This document shows positions 1 to 6,713 of a DNA stretch of 9,991 nt, in pieces. A model generated the notes under the pieces. The model was not told the origin of the DNA, did not search any database, and saw only the letters and a program-made list of their open reading frames with translations. Each line of letters starts with the position of its first letter. The stretch's first letter is position 1. The position numbers were made by a program, and so were the translations under genes. Source of the stretch: JANYGA01 sp043743145 (lineage in GTDB: Bacteria; Vulcanimicrobiota; Vulcanimicrobiia; Vulcanimicrobiales; Vulcanimicrobiaceae); assembly GCA_043743145.1 (NCBI GenBank), contig JAYTXC010000215.1, positions 1 through 9,991 of the forward strand. The letters run 5' to 3'.

Positions 1-3000
1 ACGAAGCGCGGCATCGCGACGCGACCGCGCGCCGTCACGATGGAACCCCCTGAAACGACGAGCGGCGAAGCGTCGTAATTCGGGACGATGAGAAAGCCGT
101 CGAAGTGCCCCGTGCTATCGCGTGCGAAGCTCGCACCAGGCACGTTCGCAACGATCGCGCTGCGATGTGCATCGCGCATCGCACGCTGCAGCGAGCCGAC
201 ATCGGAGAGGCCGGTAACGACGACACCGCCATGCGCGCGATACGCTGCGAGCTTCGTTGCGACGTCGGATGTATAGGGCGGCGTTGACGTACCAACTGGA
301 AGCACGAGCACGGGATAACGCCCGAGCGCACGCCCGTCGAGGGCGTGCGGATCGACGAGCGCGCACGCGAGATTCGCTGCGCGACACCGTTGCTGGGCCT
401 CGATCGTGCGGTCTTCGATGTCGCCGTACCGCTCGTTCGTCAGATCGGCGAATGCGAAACTCGCACCGAGATACGCGATTGCCGCATCGACCTGCGGCTG
501 TGCGGCTGCGAGTTCGGGCCCGAGCGCACGCACGAGCGCCCCGATTCGCGCCGTCGGCTCGGCTCGCGCCGCGCGCGTCGCATCGAGCGTGAGTGCTGCA
601 TCCCAGGCGTAGAACCCATTGGAAAATGGCGCTTCCCAGCCCGCGGGTGCGAGGGTATCTTGGGCGGGGAAATTGACGATGCCGCGTACGCCGAGGCCGA
701 GCATCGTCGCGATCGCAAGGTCGGTGTTGCTCGGATCGGCCGGCCGCGGGCGCGTGTCGCCAGGACCCGCGAGCCAGCCCGCTTGGAATTCACTCGCCAT
801 GAGAGGCTGTCGTGGGCGTGTGTGCAGGAGCGCGGTTGAAAATTCGAGTTGCGCGCGATCGTGTTCGCCGATCGCATATGCGTCGCTCTGATACCAATTC
901 CCCATCGCCCAAACGGGCGACGACGACGTCACTTTCATTTGATAGGTGTTGATGAATGTCAACACACTTGGCGACGTCGCATCGCGCACGATGGTTTGTA
1001 GCGATTCAAGATAGGCCGTGAGATTGGGCGCGGGATAGGTTTGATTATTAATATATGCGCCCTGGTCGTCGTCGAGCGCGACGGCGATGATGCGGTCGGC
1101 AACGGGTGCGCACTCGCGCATAACGCGTTGCAACCAACGTGTCGCGTACGTCACGTGCGTGGCGTTGCGCATCCATTCGGCGGCCGCGTCGTCGGCGTGC
1201 GCGTTTTGCAGCGTTGCGGTTGCGGGATAGCGACCCTCGAGAATATCGTGGAGCGGCATCCCGTATTCGGGACGCGCGAGCAACCATGCGGGATAGCCGC
1301 CGTTGCGCCACTCGTTGCGCACGACGGGTCCCGGGCGGAGCAAGATGCGAAAGTCGAGTTCGCGCGCGAGCCGCAACACTTCGTGGAGATCGCGCCGCGG
1401 GCTCGTGCGCCCGCTAAAATCGAAGTCGCCATCGGAGAGTTCGTGCCAATTCCAGGGAACGTAGAGGTCGAGCGTGTTGATGCCGAGATCGCGCAAGGCG
1501 ACCATTGCGGGGCGCCATTGCTCGCGCGGCAAGCGTTCGTAGAAGAACGCCGCGCCGTACACGAAAAACGGTTTGCCGTCGACCGTTAACGTCGCCCCGT
1601 CGTCGCGATAGACCATCGCTGCATGGCCCCATGTCGGCACGATCGACGTTGCCGCGAACGCCGCGTTCGTGGTGCCCGAGACGAACGCGAGCGCGAATAC
1701 CATAGCGCTCACGTTGCGGATGAATGGCCACAGCCCGCCGCGTCGCGCGTTCCACAAAAAGACGAGCACGCCGATGCCGAGCGAGGCGAGGCCGAAGATG
1801 ATGGCGTTCGATCCCGACGAGACGAAGATGTAAACCCAGCCAACGAACGCGACGATTGCCGGCAGCGGATAGAGCCACATCCGATAGGGGGCGCGAATAC
1901 CGCGACGCCGCAAGAGCGCGAGTGCGACGAGTTGCGCGAGGCTCTGCACGATGACGAGCCCAGCGGTGAGCGCGTTGATCACATCGCCGAGTGAGAGAAA
2001 GCACGCGGGCAGCGCGAGTAGTCCGATCGCGAGCAACGAGACGCGCGGAAATTTTCCACGTTCGTCGAGCGATGCGAACGGGCGCAAGAAGACGCCGTCG
2101 AGCGCCGCCGCGTACGGAATGCGCGAATACCCCAGAAGATTGCCGAACGTCGATGCGAACGCCGTCGCGAGAATTGCGAGCGTGACGATGCGAGCGGGCG
2201 TGCTGCCCCAGACGCGCTCGACCACGAGCGAGGCGACGTAGTTGGCGGCGTCGGGAACCGCACCACCGGGAATTTTTGGAACCAGTTCCGTCCACGGGAT
2301 CACGCCGAGCACGCCGAATTGGAGCGCGAGATAAAGCACGCCGACGAGTGCGATCGCGATGAGCACCGACCGCGGCAGCACTTTCGCCGGCGCGAGCACT
2401 TCGCCACCGATCGTGCACGATTGTCCGTAACCGTAGTAATCGTAGAGCGTGATGACGAGCGCCGGACCGAGGCCCGCCGCGAGTGCCGCACCGAATCCGA
2501 CGTGTGGATCCGCGGCGAGCGATTGCGCGACGTTTGCGCGTGTGAATGCCGCGACGATGACGGCACCGAGCGTTGCGATGGCGACGCCTGCGAGACCCAC
2601 GCCGATCGCTCCGATCACATCGATGCGACGATAGAGCAAGACGAGCGTGAGGATGCCGACTGCCGCCGCAACCATGCCTTGGAGTAGCACGTCGCTCCCC
2701 AGCGGCGGATACAGAAAGCCCGCATAATGCGCGAAGCCGATATAGCCGCTCGCGAGGAGGAGTGGGCCTGAGAGTACGATCTGCCACGCAAAAAGAAATG
2801 CGAGCATGCGACCGAATGTGTCGCGCCCGAAGCCCTCGCGTAAGAAGACGTACGTTCCGCCCGATGCGGGAAAAAGCGAGCCAAGTTCGGCAAACGCGAG
2901 CCCGTCGCACGCTGCGACGAGCGCACCGACGATCCATGCGGCATACGCGGTACTCCCGTGCAACGTCGTCACGACGAGTGGGATCGTAATGAGCGGTCCG

Positions 3001-3062
3001 ATGCCGATCATGGTAATCGCGTTGATCGCGACCGCGCCGCGCAGACCGATACCGCGAATCAT
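1..3062 (-). CDS. APC-family permease fused to a GH35-like glycosidase (3' end beyond window)
   Basis: One open frame runs from ATG 3062-3060 to the left edge (1020 codons, no stop) and is incomplete at its C-terminus. Residues 1-445 look like an APC amino-acid permease of about 12 hydrophobic segments: an N-terminal segment with ITMIGIGPLI, the FAELGSLFPASGGTYVF loop, and LYDYYGYGQSCTIGGEV at about 205-221, matching the family's TM6 and following acidic loop. Residues 451-470 (MVFALAFVSGTTNAAFA) form a further hydrophobic, signal-peptide-like stretch. Residues 485-840 resemble GH35: VDGKPFFVYG, DLYVPWNWHE, RPGPVVRNEWRNGGYPAW (Glu584) and ASEFQAGW (Glu758, the nucleophile position). The usual acid/base motif is replaced by ALDDDQG (Asp664-666). 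From about 870 a GATase-like domain begins (YPVLVLPVG, AYRAHGGVVVTG). The family logic predicts transport in the membrane and a glycosidase on the outer face; the substrate is unknown. No Shine-Dalgarno precedes the ATG; TTG at 3065 is an alternative start. Two genes separated by an unseen frameshift is unlikely, as the frame is continuous. Confidence 0.85.
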   Translation of the reverse strand, partial: MIRGIGLRGAVAINAITMIGIGPLITIPLVVTTLHGSTAYAAWIVGALVAACDGLAFAELGSLFPASGGTYVFLREGFGRDTFGRMLAFLFAWQIVLSGPLLLASGYIGFAHYAGFLYPPLGSDVLLQGMVAAAVGILTLVLLYRRIDVIGAIGVGLAGVAIATLGAVIVAAFTRANVAQSLAADPHVGFGAALAAGLGPALVITLYDYYGYGQSCTIGGEVLAPAKVLPRSVLIAIALVGVLYLALQFGVLGVIPWTELVPKIPGGAVPDAANYVASLVVERVWGSTPARIVTLAILATAFASTFGNLLGYSRIPYAAALDGVFLRPFASLDERGKFPRVSLLAIGLLALPACFLSLGDVINALTAGLVIVQSLAQLVALALLRRRGIRAPYRMWLYPLPAIVAFVGWVYIFVSSGSNAIIFGLASLGIGVLVFLWNARRGGLWPFIRNVSAMVFALAFVSGTTNAAFAATSIVPTWGHAAMVYRDDGATLTVDGKPFFVYGAAFFYERLPREQWRPAMVALRDLGINTLDLYVPWNWHELSDGDFDFSGRTSPRRDLHEVLRLARELDFRILLRPGPVVRNEWRNGGYPAWLLARPEYGMPLHDILEGRYPATATLQNAHADDAAAEWMRNATHVTYATRWLQRVMRECAPVADRIIAVALDDDQGAYINNQTYPAPNLTAYLESLQTIVRDATSPSVLTFINTYQMKVTSSSPVWAMGNWYQSDAYAIGEHDRAQLEFSTALLHTRPRQPLMASEFQAGWLAGPGDTRPRPADPSNTDLAIATMLGLGVRGIVNFPAQDTLAPAGWEAPFSNGFYAWDAALTLDATRAARAEPTARIGALVRALGPELAAAQPQVDAAIAYLGASFAFADLTNERYGDIEDRTIEAQQRCRAANLACALVDPHALDGRALGRYPVLVLPVGTSTPPYTSDVATKLAAYRAHGGVVVTGLSDVGSLQRAMRDAHRSAIVANVPGASFARDSTGHFDGFLIVPNYDASPLVVSGGSIVTARGRVAMPRF

Positions 3063-3147
3063 CAACGGCGTTGTATCGCAGCGCGGGAGCGCCGTCCTGT
3101 CGCCGCTAATGCGCCCTTTCGTGGCTACGAGCGATCTCGGACGACTG
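3063..3147. promoter_or_regulatory. Divergent intergenic region between permease-glycosidase and esterase
   Basis: These 85 bases lie between two divergent start codons, so they probably carry the promoters for both genes. I see no convincing -35/-10 pair, inverted repeat or Shine-Dalgarno on either strand. A purine-rich GGGAG at 3085-3089 is too far from either plus-strand ATG. Leaderless transcripts or non-canonical initiation would fit. Confidence 0.3.
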
Positions 3148-4158
3148 ATGCGCCTCGAAGGCGACGCGCATATCGATTTCATCGATTCGCCCGCGCTTGC
3201 GGGAAATGCACTCGGCGATCCCTCGATACGCCCGCTTGCCATCTACACGCCGCCCGGCTTCGATCCGTACGGCTCGAAGCGATATCCCGTGCTTTACGTC
3301 CTCCACGGCTACACGGGCGATGTCGCGGCGCTCGTCGCCGCGCGGCCCTGGGAAATCAATGTCGTGCAGTGGGCGGATCGCCTCATCGCGCAAGGCAAGA
3401 TGCCACCCGTCTTGGTCGCGATCGTCGATGGCAACACGCGGTTGGGCGGTTCGCAATACGTCGACTCCATTCACAACGGTGATTACGCAACCTATGTCGT
3501 GCGCGATGTCGTAACACACATCGATACGACCTATCCGACGATCGCGCGCGAAGATGGTCGCGCAATCCTGGGAAAATCATCGGGTGGCTTCGGCGCGCTC
3601 TATCTCACGATGGCGCATCCCGGCGTCTTTGCCGCTTTCGCATCGCATAGCGGCGATGCGAATTTTCGCGGCGCGTATATCGGTGAGTTCTCGGCAACGC
3701 AGCGTGTGCTCGAAGCGCACGGTGGCAGTATGGAACGCTTCGTCGCGGCGTTCGAAGGCAAACCCAAACGTTCGCACGCGGAGATGACGGCGATCATGAT
3801 GCTCGGTCAGGGCGCCGCCTATTCGCCGCTCGGACGCGAAGCGTTCGCTTTCGCGATGCCCTTCGATCTCGAGACGGGCGAACTGCGCGAGGATGTCTTC
3901 GCGCGCTGGCTCGCCTTCGATCCCGCCGAGATGTGCCTTACGAAGCGCGACGAACTCGCGCGCTTGCGTTTGCGTTACCTCGATTGCGGGCGTCGCGACG
4001 AGTACGGACTCGATACGGGCGCGCGCATGTTTACGGCCAGAGTCCGCGCGCTCGGACTCGACGTCCGGCACGACGAATTCGACGACGACCATCGCAACGT
4101 CGGTTACCGATATGCCGAATCGCTGCCCGCCCTCGCTCACGTTTTGGAGACCCGTTAA
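3148..4158 (+). CDS. Putative esterase, esterase D / PF00756 type alpha/beta hydrolase
   Basis: A serine hydrolase of about 336 residues. The N-terminal motif DSPALAGNALGDP followed by YTPPGFDPYG and PVLYVLHGYTG is typical of the esterase D family. The nucleophile elbow GKSSGG places the catalytic Ser at residue 144 (G-x-S-x-G). Likely triad partners are Asp284 in CGRRDEYG and His315 in DDDHRNVGYR. No signal peptide is seen, so a cytoplasmic site is likely. Substrates in this family range from S-formylglutathione to acyl and siderophore esters, and the sequence does not decide among them. ATG 3148 is preferred because family proteins begin shortly before the SPALAGN segment. ATG 3109 gives 13 more residues, but their codon use is less GC3-rich. 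The frame stays open back to 2806, but that part is antisense to the permease. The stop directly abuts the next gene's GTG, suggesting co-transcription. Confidence 0.85.
   Translation: MRLEGDAHIDFIDSPALAGNALGDPSIRPLAIYTPPGFDPYGSKRYPVLYVLHGYTGDVAALVAARPWEINVVQWADRLIAQGKMPPVLVAIVDGNTRLGGSQYVDSIHNGDYATYVVRDVVTHIDTTYPTIAREDGRAILGKSSGGFGALYLTMAHPGVFAAFASHSGDANFRGAYIGEFSATQRVLEAHGGSMERFVAAFEGKPKRSHAEMTAIMMLGQGAAYSPLGREAFAFAMPFDLETGELREDVFARWLAFDPAEMCLTKRDELARLRLRYLDCGRRDEYGLDTGARMFTARVRALGLDVRHDEFDDDHRNVGYRYAESLPALAHVLETR
4146..4149 (+). promoter_or_regulatory. Shine-Dalgarno GGAG for the GTG-started gene at 4159
   Basis: GGAG inside the last codons of the esterase gene lies 9 bases before GTG 4159, which follows the esterase TAA with no gap. 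It supports GTG as the real start and translational coupling of the two genes. Confidence 0.6.
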
Positions 4159-4773
4159 GTGCCCGACCTCATTGCATCTCTCGCGCTCGCATCGCTCGTC
4201 GCGGCGCTCGCTTCGCCCACGCCCGTGGCACCCGCCGCGCCCGTCGCGCCGGGAACGCCGCTCGTTTCGTCACCAGCCCCGGCACCAACGGTCGATTCGC
4301 TCGCCTACGACGATCCTGGCATGCACTTTCGCGCGCCCGACGGGTGGAAGCGAATCCAACTCGTCGACGGGTCAAACGATCCGAGCGCGAAGATTCCCGC
4401 CGCCGTCTTCACGTATCATGCCGATCGCAACGACGCGCGCACGATCGTGATTTCGATCGAGCCCTTCTCGGGAACGCTCGAAGGCCTCGCCGTTTCGAAA
4501 GAATCGGAGCTCCGTAATGCGACCGATGGCACGTTCGTCGATCGAAAATCGAAGATCGCCCTCGGCAACGGGATGCCCGCGTATGCGATCAAAGTCAGTC
4601 AACCATCGGGCCCTGCGGGACGCCAATTACGTCGGTTCGATTACGTCATCTATGATCTCTCGCGATCGATCGACGTCGCCTACATCGGGCGATACGGCGA
4701 TTTTGAAGATCGCGATGTCGAAGCTGCGCTCTCGACGCTCTCGGTGGTCGTCTACCCGCGCGCGCGCCGCTGA
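4159..4773 (+). CDS. Putative exported or membrane-anchored protein of unknown function
   Basis: 204 residues starting on GTG. Residues 4-18 (LIASLALASLVAALA) are a hydrophobic stretch that can act as a signal peptide or anchor, though no Lys or Arg precedes it. An Ala/Pro-rich linker (about 19-48) follows, as in exported proteins tethered away from the membrane. The globular part (about 50-200) begins YDDPGMHFRAPDGWKRI and ends in a beta-rich region (FDYVIYDLSRSIDVAYIG). That opening resembles the start of small DcrB/PsbP-like exported domains, in which a 'mY.n...f.f..P.gW' segment opens the fold; this is a resemblance only. I do not recognise a family and assign no function. The esterase stop immediately upstream suggests a shared transcript. 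Confidence 0.75.
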   Translation: MPDLIASLALASLVAALASPTPVAPAAPVAPGTPLVSSPAPAPTVDSLAYDDPGMHFRAPDGWKRIQLVDGSNDPSAKIPAAVFTYHADRNDARTIVISIEPFSGTLEGLAVSKESELRNATDGTFVDRKSKIALGNGMPAYAIKVSQPSGPAGRQLRRFDYVIYDLSRSIDVAYIGRYGDFEDRDVEAALSTLSVVVYPRARR

Positions 4774-4842
4774 TCCTTACAGACGCGCGGCATCCATCGC
4801 GGCATAACGCGAGTCTTACGGCTGTAGAACGCACCGATCTCT

Positions 4843-4846
4843 GGAG
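4843..4846 (+). promoter_or_regulatory. Shine-Dalgarno GGAG deciding the start of the DUF5069 gene
   Basis: GGAG touches the ATG at 4847 with no spacer, but sits 6 bases before a second in-frame ATG at 4853. The second spacing is normal, so translation most likely begins at 4853. Confidence 0.65.
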
Positions 4847-4852
4847 ATGACG

Positions 4853-5206
4853 ATGGCGACCGATCTTCGCACCGGAACCGACTTCCCGCGTCGTGGGCGC
4901 GATACGCTCGGCGGCTATATGTGGATCCTACGCGCCTTCGATAAGGCGCGAGCCGCCGCGGATAACACGCTCCACGATTACATCTATCCGTGCCCGATGG
5001 ATAAAGGGGTATTCCAACGGTGGGGAATTGCCGTAAGCGATTTCGATTTCGCCGTCCGCGAACATCGCACCGACGAAGCGATCCTCACTTGGCTGGAATC
5101 ACGCGTCGATGCAACGCATCGCCAAGCGGCAAATGCCTGGCTCTCGGATGACAAATCTGCGAATCTCGACCGTCAAGATGCTGAAGAAGGCGTCGTCGTC
5201 GCGTAA
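4853..5206 (+). CDS. DUF5069 domain-containing protein
   Basis: 117 residues, the usual size of a stand-alone DUF5069 protein. The family pattern is clear: an N-terminal DLRTGTDFPRRGRDTLGGY (residues 4-22), LRAFDKARA (26-34), a NTLHDYIYPCPMDKGVF segment (38-54), then RTDEAILTWL (72-81). No signal peptide or membrane segment is seen, so it is likely cytosolic. The family's biochemical role is unknown to me and none is proposed. The start at 4853 follows from the ribosome binding site; ATG 4847 would add two residues. The 79-base gap from the previous gene suggests its own promoter, but I cannot point to one. Confidence 0.85.
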   Translation: MATDLRTGTDFPRRGRDTLGGYMWILRAFDKARAAADNTLHDYIYPCPMDKGVFQRWGIAVSDFDFAVREHRTDEAILTWLESRVDATHRQAANAWLSDDKSANLDRQDAEEGVVVA

Positions 5207-5224
5207 CGTAAATGGCGGGCGGTG

Positions 5225-5569
5225 ATGATATCTCCACGTCTCGGATTTATCGCCGCTCTTCTCGCAACGCTGCTCGCTAGTTGCGGCCCCGCCATTCCCC
5301 CCGCGGGGAATTACGCGACCGTTTCCGGCCATGTCACCGATGCGACGAGCGGCGCTGCGATTGCAAATGCGATGGTCACGGTCAACGTCGTGCTTGCGGC
5401 GACGACCGACGCTTCAGGCAATTTTCGTATCGTTAGCGTCCCGACCGGTTCGTGGGAATATGCGGTGACGGCTCCGACCGGGTACATCAGCCCCGCACCC
5501 GTCGATAACCCGCCGCCCTTGATGCCGGGCGAAGCGCGCACGATCACGATCTCCCTGACCCATCGCTGA
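5225..5569 (+). CDS. Small lipoprotein with carboxypeptidase-regulatory-like domain
   Basis: 114 residues. The N-terminus is a lipoprotein signal: Arg5, a hydrophobic core (LGFIAALLATLLA) and the lipobox LASC with Cys20 as the lipidation site. The rest is one beta-sandwich of the CarboxypepD_reg type: ATVSGHVTDATSGAAIANA, then TTDASGNFRIVSVPTGSW and a final strand ARTITISLTHR. Such folds serve as binding or spacer modules on the cell surface; no catalytic residues are expected. It probably sits on the outer face of a membrane. GTG 5222 directly precedes the ATG and is an equal start candidate; the upstream GGCGGGCGG is a poor Shine-Dalgarno. It ends 7 bases before the glycerate kinase start, so the two are probably co-transcribed. 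Confidence 0.8.
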   Translation: MISPRLGFIAALLATLLASCGPAIPPAGNYATVSGHVTDATSGAAIANAMVTVNVVLAATTDASGNFRIVSVPTGSWEYAVTAPTGYISPAPVDNPPPLMPGEARTITISLTHR

Positions 5570-5576
5570 CCTGCGC

Positions 5577-6713
5577 ATGGGCGCGATCGTCGTCGCCCCC
5601 GACAAATTTAAGGGGAGTCTCACCGCGGTCGAAGCTTCGGAGGCGATCGTGCGTGGCGTGCGCTCCGTCGCACCATCGTGTGCGGTGCGCGTCGTTCCGA
5701 TGGCCGATGGTGGCGAAGGGACGGTGGATGCCTTTCTTGCGCTGCCGGCCTGGAGCCCGAAGGCCTCGATCGTGCACGGACCGCTCGGCGAGCCTATCCG
5801 TGCGATCTTCGCGTTCGATGGCGCGCGTGCGGTCGTCGAGATGGCGAGTGCGTCGGGCCTCGCACTCGTCGATGCAACGCAGCGTGACGTGATGCGCGCG
5901 TCCACGTATGGCACGGGCGAACTCGTCGTCGCCGCACTCGATGCGGGTGCGCGCGAAATCGTCGTCGCAGTTGGTGGGAGCGCGACGAATGACGGCGGTG
6001 CGGGCATGCTTGCGGCACTCGGCGCGCGTATGCTCGACGACGATGGTCGCGAGCTGGCACCAGGCGGCGCCGCGCTCGCGCGCTTGGCACGCATCGATCT
6101 CTCGCGACTCGACCCGCGTCTGCGCGACGTAACGATCGCGGTCGCGGCCGACGTCGATCATCCGCTCGTCGGCCCGCGCGGAGCGAGCGCCGTGTTCGGA
6201 CCGCAGAAGGGCGCGACACCCGACAATGTGCGCGCGCTCGATGCGGCGCTCACGCGCTTCGCCGATATTACCGCTGCGACACTCGGCTACGATCGCCGCG
6301 ATCTCTCCGGTGCGGGTGCCGCGGGTGGGCTCGGATTCGCATTCGCGGCGTTTGTCAACGCGCGCATCGCGCCTGGTGTCGAACTGGTCGCGGAGATGCG
6401 CGAGCTACACGGCGCGATGCGTGGCGCATCGCTTTGCTTTACCGGCGAAGGATCGATCGACGCGCAAACCCTCGGGGGCAAAACGGTCCTCGGCGTCGCA
6501 AAGATCGCGCGCGTGGCGGGTGCGCGAGTCGTCGCATTCGGCGGACGCGTGACGGCCGATGCGGAAGCGAGCCTCGCCGAGCGTGGAATCATCGCCGTGC
6601 CGATCGTCGATGGCCCGCTCGCACTCGATCGTGCGTTTGCCGACGCGTCGATGCTCTTGGAACGCGCGGCTTGCCGCGTCTATCGCTTACTCGTGGCGAG
6701 CGAACCGATTTAG
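5577..6713 (+). CDS. glxK: Glycerate kinase, class I (GlxK/GarK type)
   Basis: 378 residues, the normal length of a class I glycerate kinase, which phosphorylates D-glycerate with ATP, usually at the 2-position, feeding 2-phosphoglycerate into glycolysis. Family motifs are all present: VVAPDKFKGSLTA at 5-17, PMADGGEGTVDAF at 41-53, VGGSATNDGGAGM at 132-144, HPLVGPRGASAVFGPQKGA at 195-213, the glycine-rich LSGAGAAGGLGF (243-254), and FTGEGSIDAQTLGGKTVLG (288-306). No truncation or missing motif is seen. It could act in glyoxylate, glycolate or serine-derived carbon salvage, but no pathway partner is next to it. Its TAG stop overlaps the stop of the convergent yvcK. GlxK and GarK cannot be told apart from sequence alone, so the symbol is approximate. 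Confidence 0.93.
   Translation: MGAIVVAPDKFKGSLTAVEASEAIVRGVRSVAPSCAVRVVPMADGGEGTVDAFLALPAWSPKASIVHGPLGEPIRAIFAFDGARAVVEMASASGLALVDATQRDVMRASTYGTGELVVAALDAGAREIVVAVGGSATNDGGAGMLAALGARMLDDDGRELAPGGAALARLARIDLSRLDPRLRDVTIAVAADVDHPLVGPRGASAVFGPQKGATPDNVRALDAALTRFADITAATLGYDRRDLSGAGAAGGLGFAFAAFVNARIAPGVELVAEMRELHGAMRGASLCFTGEGSIDAQTLGGKTVLGVAKIARVAGARVVAFGGRVTADAEASLAERGIIAVPIVDGPLALDRAFADASMLLERAACRVYRLLVASEPI

Noticed and set aside
345..839. Plus-strand open frame of 164 codons, and others nearby on both strands
   Set aside because: Arginine-rich, no domain, and antisense to the glycosidase nucleophile region, which shows strong conserved motifs.
1041..1589. Plus-strand open frame of 182 codons
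   Set aside because: It lies wholly antisense to the GH35-like part of the fused gene, has no recognisable domain, and follows from the high GC content.
1414..2937. Minus-strand 507-codon open frame, starting at 2937
   Set aside because: The protein is arginine-rich with no family signature, and is read in a different phase from the permease-glycosidase frame, whose translation shows clear motifs over the same bases.
2806..3147. Upstream extension of the esterase frame to an ATG at 2806
   Set aside because: It is antisense to the start of the permease, and the added residues do not resemble the family's N-terminus.
3063..3147. A sigma-70-type promoter in the divergent gap
   Set aside because: No -35/-10 pair with proper spacing could be matched on either strand, so only the region as a whole was listed.
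3577..4140. Minus-strand open frame of 187 codons
   Set aside because: It is antisense to the esterase gene, including the nucleophile elbow; no family signal.
5414..6161. Minus-strand open frames of 226 and 205 codons opposite the lipoprotein and glycerate kinase
   Set aside because: Low-complexity Ala/Arg/Ser-rich products, opposite a gene with intact glycerate kinase motifs.
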